A stretch of DNA of 64,000 bases from Acinetobacter sp. (GCA_031277915.1 JAITLL010000070.1:49524-113523), one strand, 5' to 3'; counted from the stretch's first letter, positions 17,704 through 28,552 are shown. Translations and numbers: made by a program. The notes: generated from the sequence alone by a model not told the origin.

Positions 17704-18540
17704 TTAACCGATGCGACGTTTTAAGCCCGTCAGTTGTAAAATACGAGTAGAAATCTCTTCAATTGACATTTCCGTTACATTTAAATATTTAATTCCTTCA
17801 GAAATATAAATACCTTCAATCGCTCTTAATTCCATTTGACATTGACTAAAACTTGCATATCGACTATTTGCTTTACGCTCACTTCGAATAGCAACCAAAC
17901 GTTCTGCGTCAATCATTAAACCAAAGAGTTTGCTACGGTGTTGTCTGAGTACAGCCGGCAAACGGTTATCATCTAAATCTTCTTCAGTTAAAGGATAGTT
18001 AGCAACCCGGATACCAAACTGTAAAGATAGATAAATCGAAGTCGGTGTCTTACCAGAACGAGACACTCCAATTAAAATTAAATCGGCTTTGTCGTAATGA
18101 CGAGTACGTGCCCCATCATCGTTATCAAGCGCGAAATGAACAGCATCAATACGGGCTTTATAATATTCAGAATCGGTGACTGCATGTGTTTGTCCAACTA
18201 AGGTTGTTGGTGGTGTCCCTAATTCTTGCTCTAGCTTACTAATCAATCCTTCAAACACATCTAAATTAACCGCTTTCGCCGTATTAATGATTTCTCGTAC
18301 ATGCGGATCAACCAAAGTATCAAATACTAATGGTAAACATCCATCTCTGGTTTGGCATTGATTAATCTCAACCACAACCGCCATTGCGGCTTCTTCAGTT
18401 GTGATATAAGGCATAATATGAATATCAAAATCTACATTAGGAAATTGGGCTAATAACGAATGTCCAAGAGTCTCGGCAGTAATTGCAGTTCCATCAGAAA
18501 TAAAAAAAACACTCCGCTTATACTGTTTACTTTCTGACAT
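17704..18540 (-). CDS. ppsR: PEP synthase regulatory protein (kinase/pyrophosphorylase)
   Basis: 278 residues of the DUF299 family. It both inactivates PEP synthase by ADP-dependent phosphorylation of its active-site Thr and reactivates it by phosphate-dependent dephosphorylation. The P-loop GVSRSGKT is at 158-165, and the family N-terminus FFISDGTAITAET is clear. It is divergent from ppsA, its target, across about 150 bp, the usual arrangement. AAGGAG lies just before the ATG. Confidence 0.95.
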   Translation of the reverse strand: MSESKQYKRSVFFISDGTAITAETLGHSLLAQFPNVDFDIHIMPYITTEEAAMAVVVEINQCQTRDGCLPLVFDTLVDPHVREIINTAKAVNLDVFEGLISKLEQELGTPPTTLVGQTHAVTDSEYYKARIDAVHFALDNDDGARTRHYDKADLILIGVSRSGKTPTSIYLSLQFGIRVANYPLTEEDLDDNRLPAVLRQHRSKLFGLMIDAERLVAIRSERKANSRYASFSQCQMELRAIEGIYISEGIKYLNVTEMSIEEISTRILQLTGLKRRIG

Positions 18541-18696
18541 TAAAATTCTCCTTAAACATTTGTCTTAGTGCTATATAATCTTTATAGTAAACTGATCTTA
18601 CATGACTGTCGCTTAGTAAAATTCTCAACTAAGCACTTTATTTTTTTAATTTCATGCCAAGATAGACATTAATACTGCAAAAGTGGAGTGAAAACT

Positions 18697-21075
18697 TTGG
18701 AAGCGCGCGTAATCGGTCTAGAAAAATTAGGGAAACACGATGTCGAACTCGTAGGTGGGAAAAACTCATCTTTGGGTGAAATGATCAGCCATTTATCAAA
18801 TGCTGGTGTATCGGTACCTGGTGGTTTTGCAACAACTGCTGAGGCCTATCGTGAGTTCTTAGACCAAAGCGGTCTTAACGCTCGAATTCAAGCAGAACTT
18901 GCAGAGCTTAACGTTGATGATGTAAATGCACTTGCAGAAACAGGCGCTAAAATTCGTCAATGGATTGTAGAGACTCCACTCACTGCAGCCTTAGAACAAG
19001 AAATTCGCGCCGCTTTTACAACACTTTCTAACGGTAATCCTGATATCGCGGTTGCCGTTCGTTCATCTGCAACTGCTGAAGATTTACCAGATGCATCTTT
19101 CGCGGGTCAGCAAGAAACTTTCTTGAATATTCGCGGTATTGATAACGTACTTATCGCTATCAAAGAAGTATTTGCTTCTTTATATAATGACCGTGCAATT
19201 TCTTACCGTGTGCATCAAGGTTTTGATCATGACGTTGTTGCACTTTCTGCGGGTGTTCAGCGTATGGTTCGTTCTGAAACTGGTGCTGCTGGTGTAATGT
19301 TCACCCTTGATACAGAATCTGGTTTTCGTGAAGTCGTATTTATTACTGCATCTTACGGTTTAGGTGAAATGGTAGTACAAGGTGCTGTTAACCCTGACGA
19401 ATTCTACCTCTCTAAACCATTATTAAATGCGGGTAAACATGCGGTATTACGCCGTAACCTCGGCTCTAAACACCAGAAAATGATTTATGGCGAAGAAGGC
19501 TCGGCAGGTAAATCAGTTGTTGTTGTAGACGTTGAAAAACAAGAGCGTCAACAATTCGCATTAAATGATCACGAATTACAAGAGTTAGCTAAGCAAGCGC
19601 TTATTATTGAACAGCACTATGGTGCTCCAATGGATATCGAGTGGGCAAAAGATGGTGACGACGGTCAAATCTATATTGTTCAAGCTCGTCCGGAAACGGT
19701 AAAGAGTCGTCAGAATGTCGGCACAATGGAACGCTACCTGCTCAAGCAAAAAGGTACCGTACTTTGTGAAGGTCGTTCAATTGGTCAACGTATCGGCTCT
19801 GGTAAGGTTCGCATTGTTAACTCAATTAAAGAAATGGATAAAGTACAAGACGGTGACGTACTTGTATCAGACATGACTGACCCTGATTGGGAACCAGTAA
19901 TGAAACGTGCTGCTGCTATTATCACAAACCGTGGTGGCCGTACTTGTCACGCTGCAATTATTGCCCGCGAACTTGGTGTACCGGCAATTGTTGGTTGTGG
20001 TAACGCAACTGAAGTATTAACTGATGGTCAAGAAGTTACTGTTTCTTGTGCTGAAGGTGATACTGGTTTCATCTACGAAGGTGCATTAGATTTTGAAGTT
20101 CAACGTAACTCTATTGAATCTATGCCTAAGCTTTCATTCAAAATCATGATGAACGTAGGTAACCCTGACCGTGCCTTTGACTTTGCTCAAATTCCAAATG
20201 AAGGTATTGGTCTTGCTCGTTTAGAATTCATTATTAACCGCATGATCGGTGTACATCCTAAAGCTCTTCTTAACATTGAAAGCTTACCTCGTGAAACTCG
20301 TGCTGCCGTAATGACCCGCACAGCTGGTTATGCATCACCTGTAGAATTCTATGTTGAAAAGCTAGTTGAAGGTATTGCAACACTTGCTGCTGCATTTGGT
20401 GACAAGCCAGTTATCGTTCGTATGTCTGACTTTAAGTCAAACGAATATGCAAACTTAATTGGTGGTAAGTTATACGAGCCCGAAGAAGAAAACCCAATGC
20501 TTGGCTTCCGTGGTGCAAGCCGTTATGTTTCTGACAACTTCCGTGACTGCTTCGAGCTCGAATGTCGCGCACTTAAGAAAGTTCGTGATGAAATGGGTCT
20601 AACGAATATCCAAATCATGATTCCTTTCGTACGTACCGTGTCTGAAGCAAAACGTGTGATTGAGTTACTTGCTCAAAACGGCTTGAAACGTGGTGAAAAC
20701 GGCTTAAAAGTTATCATGATGTGTGAATTACCAACTAATGCATTGTTAGCTGAACAATTCCTTGAACATTTCGATGGCTTCTCTATCGGCTCTAATGACT
20801 TAACTCAGTTAACACTTGGTCTTGATCGTGACTCAGGTATTGTTTCTCACCTATTTGATGAACGTGATGCTGCTGTAAAAGCTCTTCTTTCTATGGCGAT
20901 TCATGCTTGTCGTAAAGCAGGTAAATATGTTGGTATCTGTGGTCAAGGACCATCTGACCACCCTGATCTTGCAAAATGGTTAATGGAACAAGGTATTGAA
21001 TCAGTTTCGCTTAACCCTGACTCGGTTTTAGATACATGGTTCTTCCTAGCTGAAGAAAAAATCAAGCAAATCTAA
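18697..21075 (+). CDS. ppsA: Phosphoenolpyruvate synthase
   Basis: About 792 residues, the E. coli PpsA length. It makes PEP from pyruvate and ATP for gluconeogenesis. N-terminal ATP-grasp domain ([33 protein letters not shown]), swivelling phosphohistidine domain with [15 protein letters not shown], and C-terminal PEP-binding barrel with GSNDLTQL and [11 protein letters not shown]. Start choice: GTG at 18688 overlaps the only GGAG, whereas TTG at 18697 lies eight bases after it and gives [12 protein letters not shown], so 18697 is preferred. Divergent from ppsR, which controls it by phosphorylation. Confidence 0.95.
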   Translation: MEARVIGLEKLGKHDVELVGGKNSSLGEMISHLSNAGVSVPGGFATTAEAYREFLDQSGLNARIQAELAELNVDDVNALAETGAKIRQWIVETPLTAALEQEIRAAFTTLSNGNPDIAVAVRSSATAEDLPDASFAGQQETFLNIRGIDNVLIAIKEVFASLYNDRAISYRVHQGFDHDVVALSAGVQRMVRSETGAAGVMFTLDTESGFREVVFITASYGLGEMVVQGAVNPDEFYLSKPLLNAGKHAVLRRNLGSKHQKMIYGEEGSAGKSVVVVDVEKQERQQFALNDHELQELAKQALIIEQHYGAPMDIEWAKDGDDGQIYIVQARPETVKSRQNVGTMERYLLKQKGTVLCEGRSIGQRIGSGKVRIVNSIKEMDKVQDGDVLVSDMTDPDWEPVMKRAAAIITNRGGRTCHAAIIARELGVPAIVGCGNATEVLTDGQEVTVSCAEGDTGFIYEGALDFEVQRNSIESMPKLSFKIMMNVGNPDRAFDFAQIPNEGIGLARLEFIINRMIGVHPKALLNIESLPRETRAAVMTRTAGYASPVEFYVEKLVEGIATLAAAFGDKPVIVRMSDFKSNEYANLIGGKLYEPEEENPMLGFRGASRYVSDNFRDCFELECRALKKVRDEMGLTNIQIMIPFVRTVSEAKRVIELLAQNGLKRGENGLKVIMMCELPTNALLAEQFLEHFDGFSIGSNDLTQLTLGLDRDSGIVSHLFDERDAAVKALLSMAIHACRKAGKYVGICGQGPSDHPDLAKWLMEQGIESVSLNPDSVLDTWFFLAEEKIKQI

Positions 21076-21085
21076 TTTGTTATAG

Positions 21086-21112
21086 AAAAAGACCCATCCG
21101 TGGGTCTTTTTT
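21086..21112 (+). terminator. Rho-independent terminator of ppsA
   Basis: GACCCA, TCCG loop, TGGGTC, then TTTTTT. Confidence 0.9.
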
Positions 21113-21139
21113 CATCTTTAGAATAGAGAATTTTTACTT

Positions 21140-21901
21140 ATGCAAATTTACTTGGCACGTAATAATCAACAAGCTGGGCCTTATACCTTAGAACAACTAA
21201 ATCAAATGTTGGCAAGCCAACAAGTTTTGTTGACTGATTTAGCTTGGCATGAAGGCATGACAGAGTGGAAAGCTTTAGGAGAATTAACCCAAGGTAAACT
21301 TGTATATCAGCCTACGGGTTATTCTGCTTTTTCAGCAAATACAAACACGCCTTACAATGAGACAATTCAGCAAATTCGTGTAGAAACCAAAACACATGAA
21401 CTTGCTTCAATTTCATCTCGTGCTCTTGCAAAAATTATTGATTTATTACTTTGGCTTCCTATTGCAGCTATACCTTCATTTTTCTTTAACGAAGCTCAAT
21501 ATAAACAACTTTTTGAGTTACAAAAACAGATGCAATCTGCAGAAGTTGCATCAACTAAAGCAGCTGAACTTCAACAGCAGCTTTTTACACTAATACCAAT
21601 TGAAGCATGGCATACAATGTTGCTTTATGCAGTAATAATGCTCATCATTCAAGCTTTTTTATTGACCAAATTTGGGCAAAGTATTGGCAAAAAAATTGTT
21701 GGTATTAGAATTGTTGATGCCGAAACCAATAGTAAAGTGAATCTAACGCGCATCTTCTTATTAAGAAGTATCGTTTTCATTATCTTAAATTTACTGTTTA
21801 TGCCTATTAGTACAATTATTGACTATGCTTTTGCATTAGGGCAAAAAAGGCAAGCTCTGCATGACAAAATTGCAAGAACAAAAGTGATCAAACGAGTGTG
21901 A
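21140..21901 (+). CDS. RDD-family membrane protein with N-terminal GYF_2 domain
   Basis: 253 residues. Residues 1-50 form a GYF_2-like module (YLARNNQQAGPYTLEQLNQM, then WHEGMTEWKAL). From about residue 90 comes an RDD domain with three membrane helices, starting ISSRALAKIIDLLLWLPIA and including GQSIGKKIVGIRIVDAE. RDD proteins are integral membrane proteins of largely unknown function; some are linked to ion transport. It stands alone between two terminators, downstream of ppsA. Confidence 0.85.
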   Translation: MQIYLARNNQQAGPYTLEQLNQMLASQQVLLTDLAWHEGMTEWKALGELTQGKLVYQPTGYSAFSANTNTPYNETIQQIRVETKTHELASISSRALAKIIDLLLWLPIAAIPSFFFNEAQYKQLFELQKQMQSAEVASTKAAELQQQLFTLIPIEAWHTMLLYAVIMLIIQAFLLTKFGQSIGKKIVGIRIVDAETNSKVNLTRIFLLRSIVFIILNLLFMPISTIIDYAFALGQKRQALHDKIARTKVIKRV

Positions 21902-21923
21902 ATGACTCATTCATTTAAAGTCT

Positions 21924-21953
21924 AAAAAAAGGAGGCACCCCACCTCCTTTTTT
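21924..21953 (+). terminator. Rho-independent terminator
   Basis: AAAAAAAGGAGG, a 7-base loop, CCTCCTTTTTT after the RDD gene. Confidence 0.85.
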
Positions 21954-22096
21954 CTATAGGGAGTTGATATTTAAATAAAAGCTCTATCTAGATTCAATAC
22001 CCTACAAAAAAAATCGGGTTTTAAAACAATTATTTCAAGCTGCTTTATGTGTAGCTTAGTTTGTCGATATGAGGCATAATGCCCTACAACGTAGCG

Positions 22097-22153
22097 GTGT
22101 CACATGATTGAGAAGTCTAAACTTTAAGACTAGCGTTCTCAATCATGCGACAC
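22097..22153 (+). promoter_or_regulatory. Long hairpin in the cyoA leader region
   Basis: Outer arms 22097-22114 and 22136-22153 pair at 17 of 18 positions. An inner stem AGTCT/AGACT closes most of the loop. It ends 56 bases before the cyoA ATG. There is no U tract, so it is not a simple terminator. It may be an mRNA-stabilising leader or, as DNA, an operator of an oxygen- or redox-responsive regulator. Confidence 0.6.
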
Positions 22154-22209
22154 TTTAATCGCTATCCCATATTTAATTAGGGAATGGGACTCTTCACCGA
22201 GGTTGTAAA

Positions 22210-23262
22210 ATGAGACAAACGATTTTAGCTGTATTGTCTTTATCAACGCTTGCCGCACTTTTGACTGGGTGTGGTGGTGATATGGTACTTCTAAACTCTA
22301 AAGGTCCAGTTGGTCAAGGTCAAAGTGACCTTATGATGACTGCGATCTATTTAATGTTACTTGTGGTGATTCCATCAATCATCATGGCATTATGGTTTGG
22401 TTGGAAATATCGTGCGTCAAATAAAGATGCAGACTATAAACCTACATGGGCACACTCAACTGCAATTGAAGTTGTAGTATGGGGTATCCCTGTCATTATT
22501 ATTGGTATTTTAGCTTGGTTAACTTGGTGGGGTTCCCACAAGTATGACCCATACCGTCCTTTAGAATCAGATAAAGCACCTTTAACTATTCAGGTTGTTG
22601 CTGAACAGTTCAAATGGATCTTTATTTATCCTGAACAAAACATTGCGACTGTTAACGAAGTACGTTTCCCAGAGAAAACTCCGTTAAGTTTCAAAATCAC
22701 TTCTAACTTCACAATGAACTCATTCTTCATTCCACAGTTAGGTGGTCAGATTTACGCAATGGCAGGTATGCAAACTCACCTTCATTTGTTAGCAAATGAA
22801 ACTGGTGTATATCGTGGTTTCTCTTCTAACTACTCAGGCTATGGTTTCTCTCAAATGCGTTTCAAAGCGCACAGTGTTACAGAGCAACAATTTAACGAAT
22901 GGGTAGCAGCTGTTAAAGCAGGTAATGGTTCGACTATTAATCCAGAAGCAGTTCAAAAAACTACGCTTGACCAAGCTGAATTGGCAACCTTACGTGATGG
23001 CGACCGTTCTAAGCACCAAATCGAGCATTTAGTGAATCGTGCTAAAGCTGCTGGTGATCAAGAAGCGCTTGCTAAAGCAGAAGCGATGAAACCGTTCCCG
23101 ACTAAGCCACACCCTGTGACTTACTACTCTTCAGTTGAACCAAAATTGTTTGAAACAATTATCAACCGTTATATGAGTAACTATCATGGTGCTGACCACT
23201 CTGCTGCACATGCAACAGCTGACACTCATGCTGCAGCTGAACACGCTGCTCAAGGGGAATAA
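22210..23262 (+). CDS. cyoA: Cytochrome bo3 ubiquinol oxidase subunit II
   Basis: 350 residues. Lipoprotein signal with LLTGC (Cys21), two membrane helices, and a periplasmic cupredoxin-like domain without the Cu-A ligands, as in quinol oxidases. After about residue 225 comes the COX aromatic-rich extension (ATLRDGDRSKHQ onward), then an Ala/His-rich tail (HAAAEHAAQG). First gene of cyoABCDE, the terminal oxidase used under good aeration. Confidence 0.96.
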   Translation: MRQTILAVLSLSTLAALLTGCGGDMVLLNSKGPVGQGQSDLMMTAIYLMLLVVIPSIIMALWFGWKYRASNKDADYKPTWAHSTAIEVVVWGIPVIIIGILAWLTWWGSHKYDPYRPLESDKAPLTIQVVAEQFKWIFIYPEQNIATVNEVRFPEKTPLSFKITSNFTMNSFFIPQLGGQIYAMAGMQTHLHLLANETGVYRGFSSNYSGYGFSQMRFKAHSVTEQQFNEWVAAVKAGNGSTINPEAVQKTTLDQAELATLRDGDRSKHQIEHLVNRAKAAGDQEALAKAEAMKPFPTKPHPVTYYSSVEPKLFETIINRYMSNYHGADHSAAHATADTHAAAEHAAQGE

Positions 23263-23265
23263 GAC

Positions 23266-25257
23266 ATGGATATGATTTTTGGTAAACTGGGTTGGGACTC
23301 TATCCCGACAGAGCCAATCGTACTTGTCACCATGGTCCTTATGGCAATTGGTGCAATTGCAGTGCTTGGCGGTATCACCTATTTCAAAAAATGGGGATAT
23401 TTGTGGAACGAGTGGTTTATTACTGTAGACCATAAAAAGATTGGTATCATGTATATCCTCGTATCTGTCGTCATGCTTTTGCGTGGTTTCGCCGATGCGA
23501 TTATGATGCGTTTACAACTTTTCCTCGCTAAAGGCGGCGGCGAAGGTTATCTACACCCCGACCACTACGACCAGATCTTCACCGCACACGGTGTTATCAT
23601 GATCTTCTTCGTAGCAATGGGTCTCGTTGTAGGTATGATGAACATCTCTGTACCTTTACAGATTGGTGCTCGCGACGTTGCTTTCCCATTATTAAACTCT
23701 TTAAGCTTCTGGTTATTCGCTGGTGCTGCTGGTTTAATGATGCTTTCACTTGTATTAGGTGAATTTGCTGCAACTGGTTGGATGGCTTATCCTCCTCTAT
23801 CTGGTATTCAATATTCTCCTGGTGTAGGTGTTGACTACTATATCTGGGCACTTCAGGTTTCTGGTCTAGGTACACTTTTATCTGGTGTTAACTTCTTCGT
23901 TACCATCATCAAAATGCGTGCACCTGGCATGAAATTAATGGACATGCCTATTTTCACATGGACTTCGCTTTGTACGGCTGTACTAATCATTGCATCATTC
24001 CCTGTATTAACAGGTACACTTGCAATGCTTACACTAGACCGTTACTTCGGTTTCCATTTCTTCACAAACGAGCTTGGCGGTAGCCCAATGCTTTACGTGA
24101 ACTTGATCTGGACATGGGGTCACCCTGAAGTATATATCTTGGTATTACCAGCATTTGGTCTATACTCAGAAATCGTTGCAACCTTCTCTCGTAAAGCGTT
24201 GTTCGGTTATAAGTCTATGGTGTATGCAACTATCGCGATTACTGTTCTTGCGTTTGTTGTATGGCTTCACCACTTCTTCACCATGGGTGCTGGTGCGAAC
24301 GTTAACGCGTTCTTCGGTATCATGACCATGGTTATTGCGATTCCTACTGGTGTGAAAATCTTCTCGTGGTTATTCACTATGTATAAGGGCCGCATTACCT
24401 TTACTACCCCAATGTTATGGACGCTTGGCTTCCTTATAACATTCGGTATTGGTGGTTTAACTGGTGTACTTATGGCTGTTCCACCTGCGGACTTCCTTGT
24501 ACACAACTCATTATTCTTGATCGCTCACTTCCATAACGTAATTATTGGTGGTGTGGTGTTTGGTATGTTTGCCGGCATCATTTACTACTGGCCAAAAATG
24601 TTTGGTTGGAAGCTCAATGAAGCATGGGGTAAAGCTGCATTCTGGTTCTGGTTCTTCGGTTTCTATTTTGCATTCATGCCACTTTATATCCTTGGTTTCA
24701 TGGGTATGACTCGCCGCTTGAATACATATGATAACCCTCAGTGGGACCCATACCTTGCGATTGCATTATTTGGTGCCGTTCTTGTTGCGATTGGTATTGC
24801 ATGTTTCTTAATGCAAATCATCGTTGGTTTCTTACAACGCAAGGACAACATGGACCTTACAGGCGATCCATGGGATGCACGTACGCTTGAGTGGGCAACT
24901 TCTTCCCCTGCTCCATTCTATAACTTTGCACATGAACCAGATGCAAGCGGTGTTGACCGTTTCTGGACTGACAAAGAAAATGGTGTAGCATACGCACGTA
25001 ACACTAAATATGAAGACATCCACATGCCGACTGATCGTGCTGCTGGTTTTGTCATTGCAATGTTCATTACTATTCTTGGCTTTGCACTCATTTGGCATGT
25101 TTGGTGGCTCGTTGTTGTTTCATTCGTTTCAGCTGTTATTAGCTTGATCGTAAGCTCATTCACTAAGAATGTTGATTACTATGTTCCAGCTGCTGAAGTT
25201 GAGCGTATTGAAAACGAACGCTATGCTTTACTTGAAAAACACTTGAAGAAGGACTAA
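23266..25257 (+). CDS. cyoB: Cytochrome bo3 ubiquinol oxidase subunit I
   Basis: 663 residues, normal length. Haem-copper oxidase catalytic subunit that holds haem b, haem o3 and Cu-B, reduces oxygen to water and pumps protons. The Cu-B/Tyr cross-link segment [17 protein letters not shown] and the later [13 protein letters not shown] haem ligand region are intact. Three bases after cyoA. Confidence 0.97.
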   Translation: MDMIFGKLGWDSIPTEPIVLVTMVLMAIGAIAVLGGITYFKKWGYLWNEWFITVDHKKIGIMYILVSVVMLLRGFADAIMMRLQLFLAKGGGEGYLHPDHYDQIFTAHGVIMIFFVAMGLVVGMMNISVPLQIGARDVAFPLLNSLSFWLFAGAAGLMMLSLVLGEFAATGWMAYPPLSGIQYSPGVGVDYYIWALQVSGLGTLLSGVNFFVTIIKMRAPGMKLMDMPIFTWTSLCTAVLIIASFPVLTGTLAMLTLDRYFGFHFFTNELGGSPMLYVNLIWTWGHPEVYILVLPAFGLYSEIVATFSRKALFGYKSMVYATIAITVLAFVVWLHHFFTMGAGANVNAFFGIMTMVIAIPTGVKIFSWLFTMYKGRITFTTPMLWTLGFLITFGIGGLTGVLMAVPPADFLVHNSLFLIAHFHNVIIGGVVFGMFAGIIYYWPKMFGWKLNEAWGKAAFWFWFFGFYFAFMPLYILGFMGMTRRLNTYDNPQWDPYLAIALFGAVLVAIGIACFLMQIIVGFLQRKDNMDLTGDPWDARTLEWATSSPAPFYNFAHEPDASGVDRFWTDKENGVAYARNTKYEDIHMPTDRAAGFVIAMFITILGFALIWHVWWLVVVSFVSAVISLIVSSFTKNVDYYVPAAEVERIENERYALLEKHLKKD

Positions 25258-25261
25258 GGAA

Positions 25262-25882
25262 ATGGCTGAAGTACTTCATCACGACAACCACGGCCACGAT
25301 GGTCATCATGAACATGATGATACAGACTTAACGGTCTTTGGTTTCTGGACATACTTGATGAGTGACTTGATTCTTTTCGGATCACTCTTCATTGCGTTCG
25401 CTGTATTAAACAGTCATGTTCCAGCAGGAACTCCAAGTGCATATGACTTGTTCCATAATTCATTAAGCTACGTGTTAACTGAAACATTTGCCTTATTGAT
25501 TTCATCGGTAACATTCGGTTTTGCCGTACTTGCATCTTATAAAAAGAATGTAAATCAAGTTATCACTTGGTTATTCATTACATTCCTTTTTGGTGCAACC
25601 TTCATCGGGATGGAACTCTATGAATTCCATCACCTTGTAGAAGAAGGTCACGGCCCAACTCATAGTGCATTCTTGTCGTCTTTCTTTACCTTGGTTGGTA
25701 CACACGGTATCCACGTAACCTCTGGTTTAGTGTGGATGTTAGTATTGATGTATCAAATCAAGACCAAAGGTTTGACTTTACCGAATACACGTCGTCTTGC
25801 TTGCTTAAGCTTGTTCTGGCACTTCCTTGACATCGTTTGGATCTGTGTATTCAGCGTCGTTTACTTACTGGGAGTTCTCTAA
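25262..25882 (+). CDS. cyoC: Cytochrome bo3 ubiquinol oxidase subunit III
   Basis: 206 residues with five predicted membrane helices and a His/Asp-rich start ([15 protein letters not shown]). COX3-like accessory subunit of the bo3 complex. Its stop overlaps the start of cyoD (TAATG). Confidence 0.95.
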   Translation: MAEVLHHDNHGHDGHHEHDDTDLTVFGFWTYLMSDLILFGSLFIAFAVLNSHVPAGTPSAYDLFHNSLSYVLTETFALLISSVTFGFAVLASYKKNVNQVITWLFITFLFGATFIGMELYEFHHLVEEGHGPTHSAFLSSFFTLVGTHGIHVTSGLVWMLVLMYQIKTKGLTLPNTRRLACLSLFWHFLDIVWICVFSVVYLLGVL

Positions 25883-26211
25883 TGAGTAGTCATGAGCATA
25901 ATGCTTCAGGTGCGTCACACGGTAACTTTAAGCAATACACTGTTGGATTTATCCTCTCTGTTATCCTCACCATCATCCCATTCGGGATGGTGATGGCGGG
26001 TGGTTTCAGTCGTGGTCTCTTAGTTACAGTAATTGCTATCACAGCCATTGCTCAGGTTCTTGTACAACTTGTGTACTTCCTACACATGAATACATCATCT
26101 GAACAACGCTGGAATATGATTGCATTTATCTACACAATCCTATGTATCGCTGTACTTCTAATCGGTTCTGTGTGGATTATGAATTACCTTCACTACAATA
26201 TGATGATCTAA
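25882..26211 (+). CDS. cyoD: Cytochrome bo3 ubiquinol oxidase subunit IV
   Basis: 109 residues from ATG 25882; the frame is open upstream only because it runs inside cyoC. Three membrane helices and the family segment LVQLVYFLHMN are present. Small subunit helping assembly of the bo3 complex. Confidence 0.94.
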   Translation: MSSHEHNASGASHGNFKQYTVGFILSVILTIIPFGMVMAGGFSRGLLVTVIAITAIAQVLVQLVYFLHMNTSSEQRWNMIAFIYTILCIAVLLIGSVWIMNYLHYNMMI

Positions 26212-26221
26212 ACTGATTGTC

Positions 26222-27100
26222 ATGTTGAAAAAGTATTTATTCCTAACTAAACCAGGAATTCTCTTCGGTAATTTCATTACCACCTTGGGCGGCTTCTTCT
26301 TAGCCGCCCAAGGCTCTATAGACATCTTATTATTATTACTCACCCTCATTGGCACAACTTTAGTTGTTGCTTCAGGTTGTGTTGTCAATAATGTCATAGA
26401 TCAAGATATTGATACAAAAATGCAGCGCACTCAAAACCGCGCACTTGTCAAAAAAACCATCTCTCCTACTGTTGCACTTATATATGCATTCGTACTTGGG
26501 TTAATTGGTTTTAGCATCTTGTGGTTTGGTATAAATGGTTATGCATTTTTATTTGCAATAATTGGTTTTGTTGTCTATGTCGGTTTCTATAGTTTGTGGA
26601 CCAAACGTACCTCAATCCATCAAACCGTCATTGGTAGTATTTCCGGAGCGAGTCCTCCTGTTATTGGTTACACAGCAGTAACTCATCAATTTGATGTAGC
26701 AGCCTTGCTTTTGTTTTTAGCATACGCTTTATGGCAAATGCCCCACTCTTGGGCAATTGCAATTTATCGTTTTGACGATTACAAAAATGCGGGAATTCCA
26801 ATTTTGCCTGTCGCACGTTCTGTTTATCGTACGAAGATTGAATGTGTAATATATATCCTTTTATTTGCAGCTGTTTTAAATGGATTATATTGTTTTGGCT
26901 ATACCAATGTATTCTTTTTAATTACCTTTAATGCTTTGACTGCATATTGGTTTTATTTATCAATTATTGGATTTAAAGCTGAAAACGACCAACTTTGGGC
27001 TAAGCGTTTTTTTCTTTACTCAGTAATCTTAATTACTTTGTTAAGTTTGAGTTTTAGCTTTACCTATCAATCCCCTGCTCCAAATCTTCCTCTCTTTTAA
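26222..27100 (+). CDS. cyoE: Protoheme IX farnesyltransferase (haem O synthase)
   Basis: 292 residues, a UbiA-type prenyltransferase with about nine membrane helices. It adds a farnesyl group to haem B to make haem O for CyoB. The first Asp-rich motif NNVIDQDIDTKMQRTQNR and the second conserved loop near YRFDDYKNAGIPILP are intact. Last gene of the cyo operon, 10 bp after cyoD. Confidence 0.95.
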   Translation: MLKKYLFLTKPGILFGNFITTLGGFFLAAQGSIDILLLLLTLIGTTLVVASGCVVNNVIDQDIDTKMQRTQNRALVKKTISPTVALIYAFVLGLIGFSILWFGINGYAFLFAIIGFVVYVGFYSLWTKRTSIHQTVIGSISGASPPVIGYTAVTHQFDVAALLLFLAYALWQMPHSWAIAIYRFDDYKNAGIPILPVARSVYRTKIECVIYILLFAAVLNGLYCFGYTNVFFLITFNALTAYWFYLSIIGFKAENDQLWAKRFFLYSVILITLLSLSFSFTYQSPAPNLPLF

Positions 27101-27154
27101 TTAAGGGAGGATTTCCTCCTCTAAAACAAGTTTTCATATTTCTTATCAAAAGAT

Positions 27155-27183
27155 TTGTTTTTAGTCTAATTTTTACCTATAAT
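27155..27183 (+). promoter_or_regulatory. Sigma-70 promoter of rpsF
   Basis: TTGTTT at 27155-27160, a 17-base spacer and a consensus TATAAT at 27178-27183. This gives a leader of about 95 nt before rpsF. Confidence 0.75.
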
Positions 27184-27236
27184 TCAGCCTTCGCATTTTA
27201 TGCGACGTAGCTATTTATATTATATTTTAGCTATGA

Positions 27237-27280
27237 CTCCTTGCTTCTAATTTTTTAGGGGCTGTTTAAACCGTAAGGAG
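27237..27280 (+). promoter_or_regulatory. Candidate S6:S18 leader element
   Basis: CTCCTT at 27237-27242 is exactly complementary to AAGGAG at 27275-27280, the rpsF ribosome-binding site, so the site can be hidden in a stem. A CCG triplet lies just before the 3' strand (CCGTAAGGAG). That is the kind of feature described for the S6:S18-binding leader that feeds back on rpsF-rpsR expression. The match to that RNA family was judged by eye. Confidence 0.5.
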
Positions 27281-27286
27281 CTGACA

Positions 27287-27670
27287 ATGCGTCATTACGA
27301 AATCGTACTTTTGGTACACCCAGATCAAAGCGATCAAGTTGTAGGTATGGTTGAACGCTATATCTCTCAGATCAAAGAAGCTGAAGGTCAAATTCACCGT
27401 TTAGAAGATTGGGGCCGTCGTCAATTGGCTTACCCAATTAACAAAATCCACAAAGCGCACTACATTCTTATGAATGTTGAATGTGGTCAAGCTACGCTTG
27501 ATGAGTTAGAAGAATTATTCCGTTATAACGACGCGATCATTCGTAACCTTATCATTCGTCGTGAACACGCAATCACTGAAGAGTCATTGCTTGCTAAGAG
27601 TGCTGAAGAAAAGCGTGCGCGTAAAGCTCAACGCGAAGAAGCACAGCAAGTTGCTCAAGAAGCTGAATAA
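27287..27670 (+). CDS. rpsF: 30S ribosomal protein S6
   Basis: 127 residues beginning [18 protein letters not shown], the bS6 signature. S6 binds S18 and 16S rRNA in the platform of the small subunit. First of rpsF-rpsR-rplI. priB, which lies between rpsF and rpsR in enterics, is absent here. AAGGAG six bases before the ATG. Confidence 0.97.
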   Translation: MRHYEIVLLVHPDQSDQVVGMVERYISQIKEAEGQIHRLEDWGRRQLAYPINKIHKAHYILMNVECGQATLDELEELFRYNDAIIRNLIIRREHAITEESLLAKSAEEKRARKAQREEAQQVAQEAE

Positions 27671-27681
27671 GGAGAACATCA

Positions 27682-27909
27682 ATGGCACGTTTTTACCGTC
27701 GTCGCAAGTTCTGCCGCTTTACAGCTGAGAATGTTGCGTACATCGACTACAAAGATATCGACACTTTAAAACAGTACATCACTGAAAACGGCAAGATTGT
27801 TCCTAGCCGTATCACTGGTACTAAAGCTCGTTATCAACGTCAATTAGCACTTGCTATCAAACAAGCTCGCTATTTGTCTTTGATTCCGTACACTGACAAC
27901 CATAAGTGA
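27682..27909 (+). CDS. rpsR: 30S ribosomal protein S18
   Basis: 75 residues, standard bS18 length, Arg-rich at the N-terminus ([12 protein letters not shown]) with the conserved [20 protein letters not shown] segment. It forms a heterodimer with S6 in the small subunit. AAGGAG precedes the ATG, and it lies 11 bp after rpsF. Confidence 0.97.
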
Positions 27910-27917
27910 GGTGATCT

Positions 27918-28364
27918 GTGGACGTTATCTTATTACAACGCATTAAGAACCTTGGTAAATTAGGCGATAAAGTATCAGTTAAAGCTGGTTACGGCCGTAA
28001 CTTCCTTATCCCTCAAGGTAAAGCAGTTGCAGCTACTGAAGCTAACACTGCTGCTTTTGAAGCTCGTCGTGCTGAACTTGAGAAGCAAGAAGCTGAAATT
28101 TTAGCTGCTGCTCAAGCACGTGCTGAACAATTGAATGAAGTTAACATCGTTATCACTGCTAAAGCTGGTGACGAAGGTAAACTCTTCGGTTCTATCGGTA
28201 CTCGTGACATCGCTGACGCGTTAACGAATGCTGGTCTTACAGTTGACCGTGCAGAAGTTCGCTTACCAAACGGTGCGCTTCGTCACACTGGTGAATTCAA
28301 CATCGCAATCCAATTGCATCATGATGTTGTTGCAGAAGTTCTCGTTACTATCGTATCTGAGTAA
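27918..28364 (+). CDS. rplI: 50S ribosomal protein L9
   Basis: 148 residues. N-terminal domain [19 protein letters not shown] with [13 protein letters not shown], then a long connecting helix and the C-terminal domain, the normal bL9 layout. GTG start at 27918 preceded by GAGGTG. Last gene of the operon, followed by a strong terminator. Confidence 0.96.
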   Translation: MDVILLQRIKNLGKLGDKVSVKAGYGRNFLIPQGKAVAATEANTAAFEARRAELEKQEAEILAAAQARAEQLNEVNIVITAKAGDEGKLFGSIGTRDIADALTNAGLTVDRAEVRLPNGALRHTGEFNIAIQLHHDVVAEVLVTIVSE

Positions 28365-28373
28365 TTTCTCATC

Positions 28374-28407
28374 AAAAAAAGAGCATGCTTACGCATGCTC
28401 TTTTTTT
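28374..28407 (+). terminator. Rho-independent terminator after rplI
   Basis: AAAAAAAGAGCATGC, TTAC loop, GCATGCTCTTTTTTT. Confidence 0.93.
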
Positions 28408-28552
28408 ATCTCTTAAATTTATGAAATAAAATTAGATATATTAATTCCTGATCAGTTCTTTAGTTTAATTGGTTTTTTAATTAGGTAGTTTATTTAGTTT
28501 TGTTTTAAGATAGTTCTCGGCTTAAAAACACATTTTATCATCAGGTCTAATT

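Larger units (their letters stand above)
21902..22209. other. Intergenic region upstream of cyoA
   Basis: 308 bp holding the terminator of the RDD gene, a possible -10 (CATAAT at 22075-22080) without a convincing -35, and the long hairpin at 22097-22153. No gene is seen. Confidence 0.5.
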
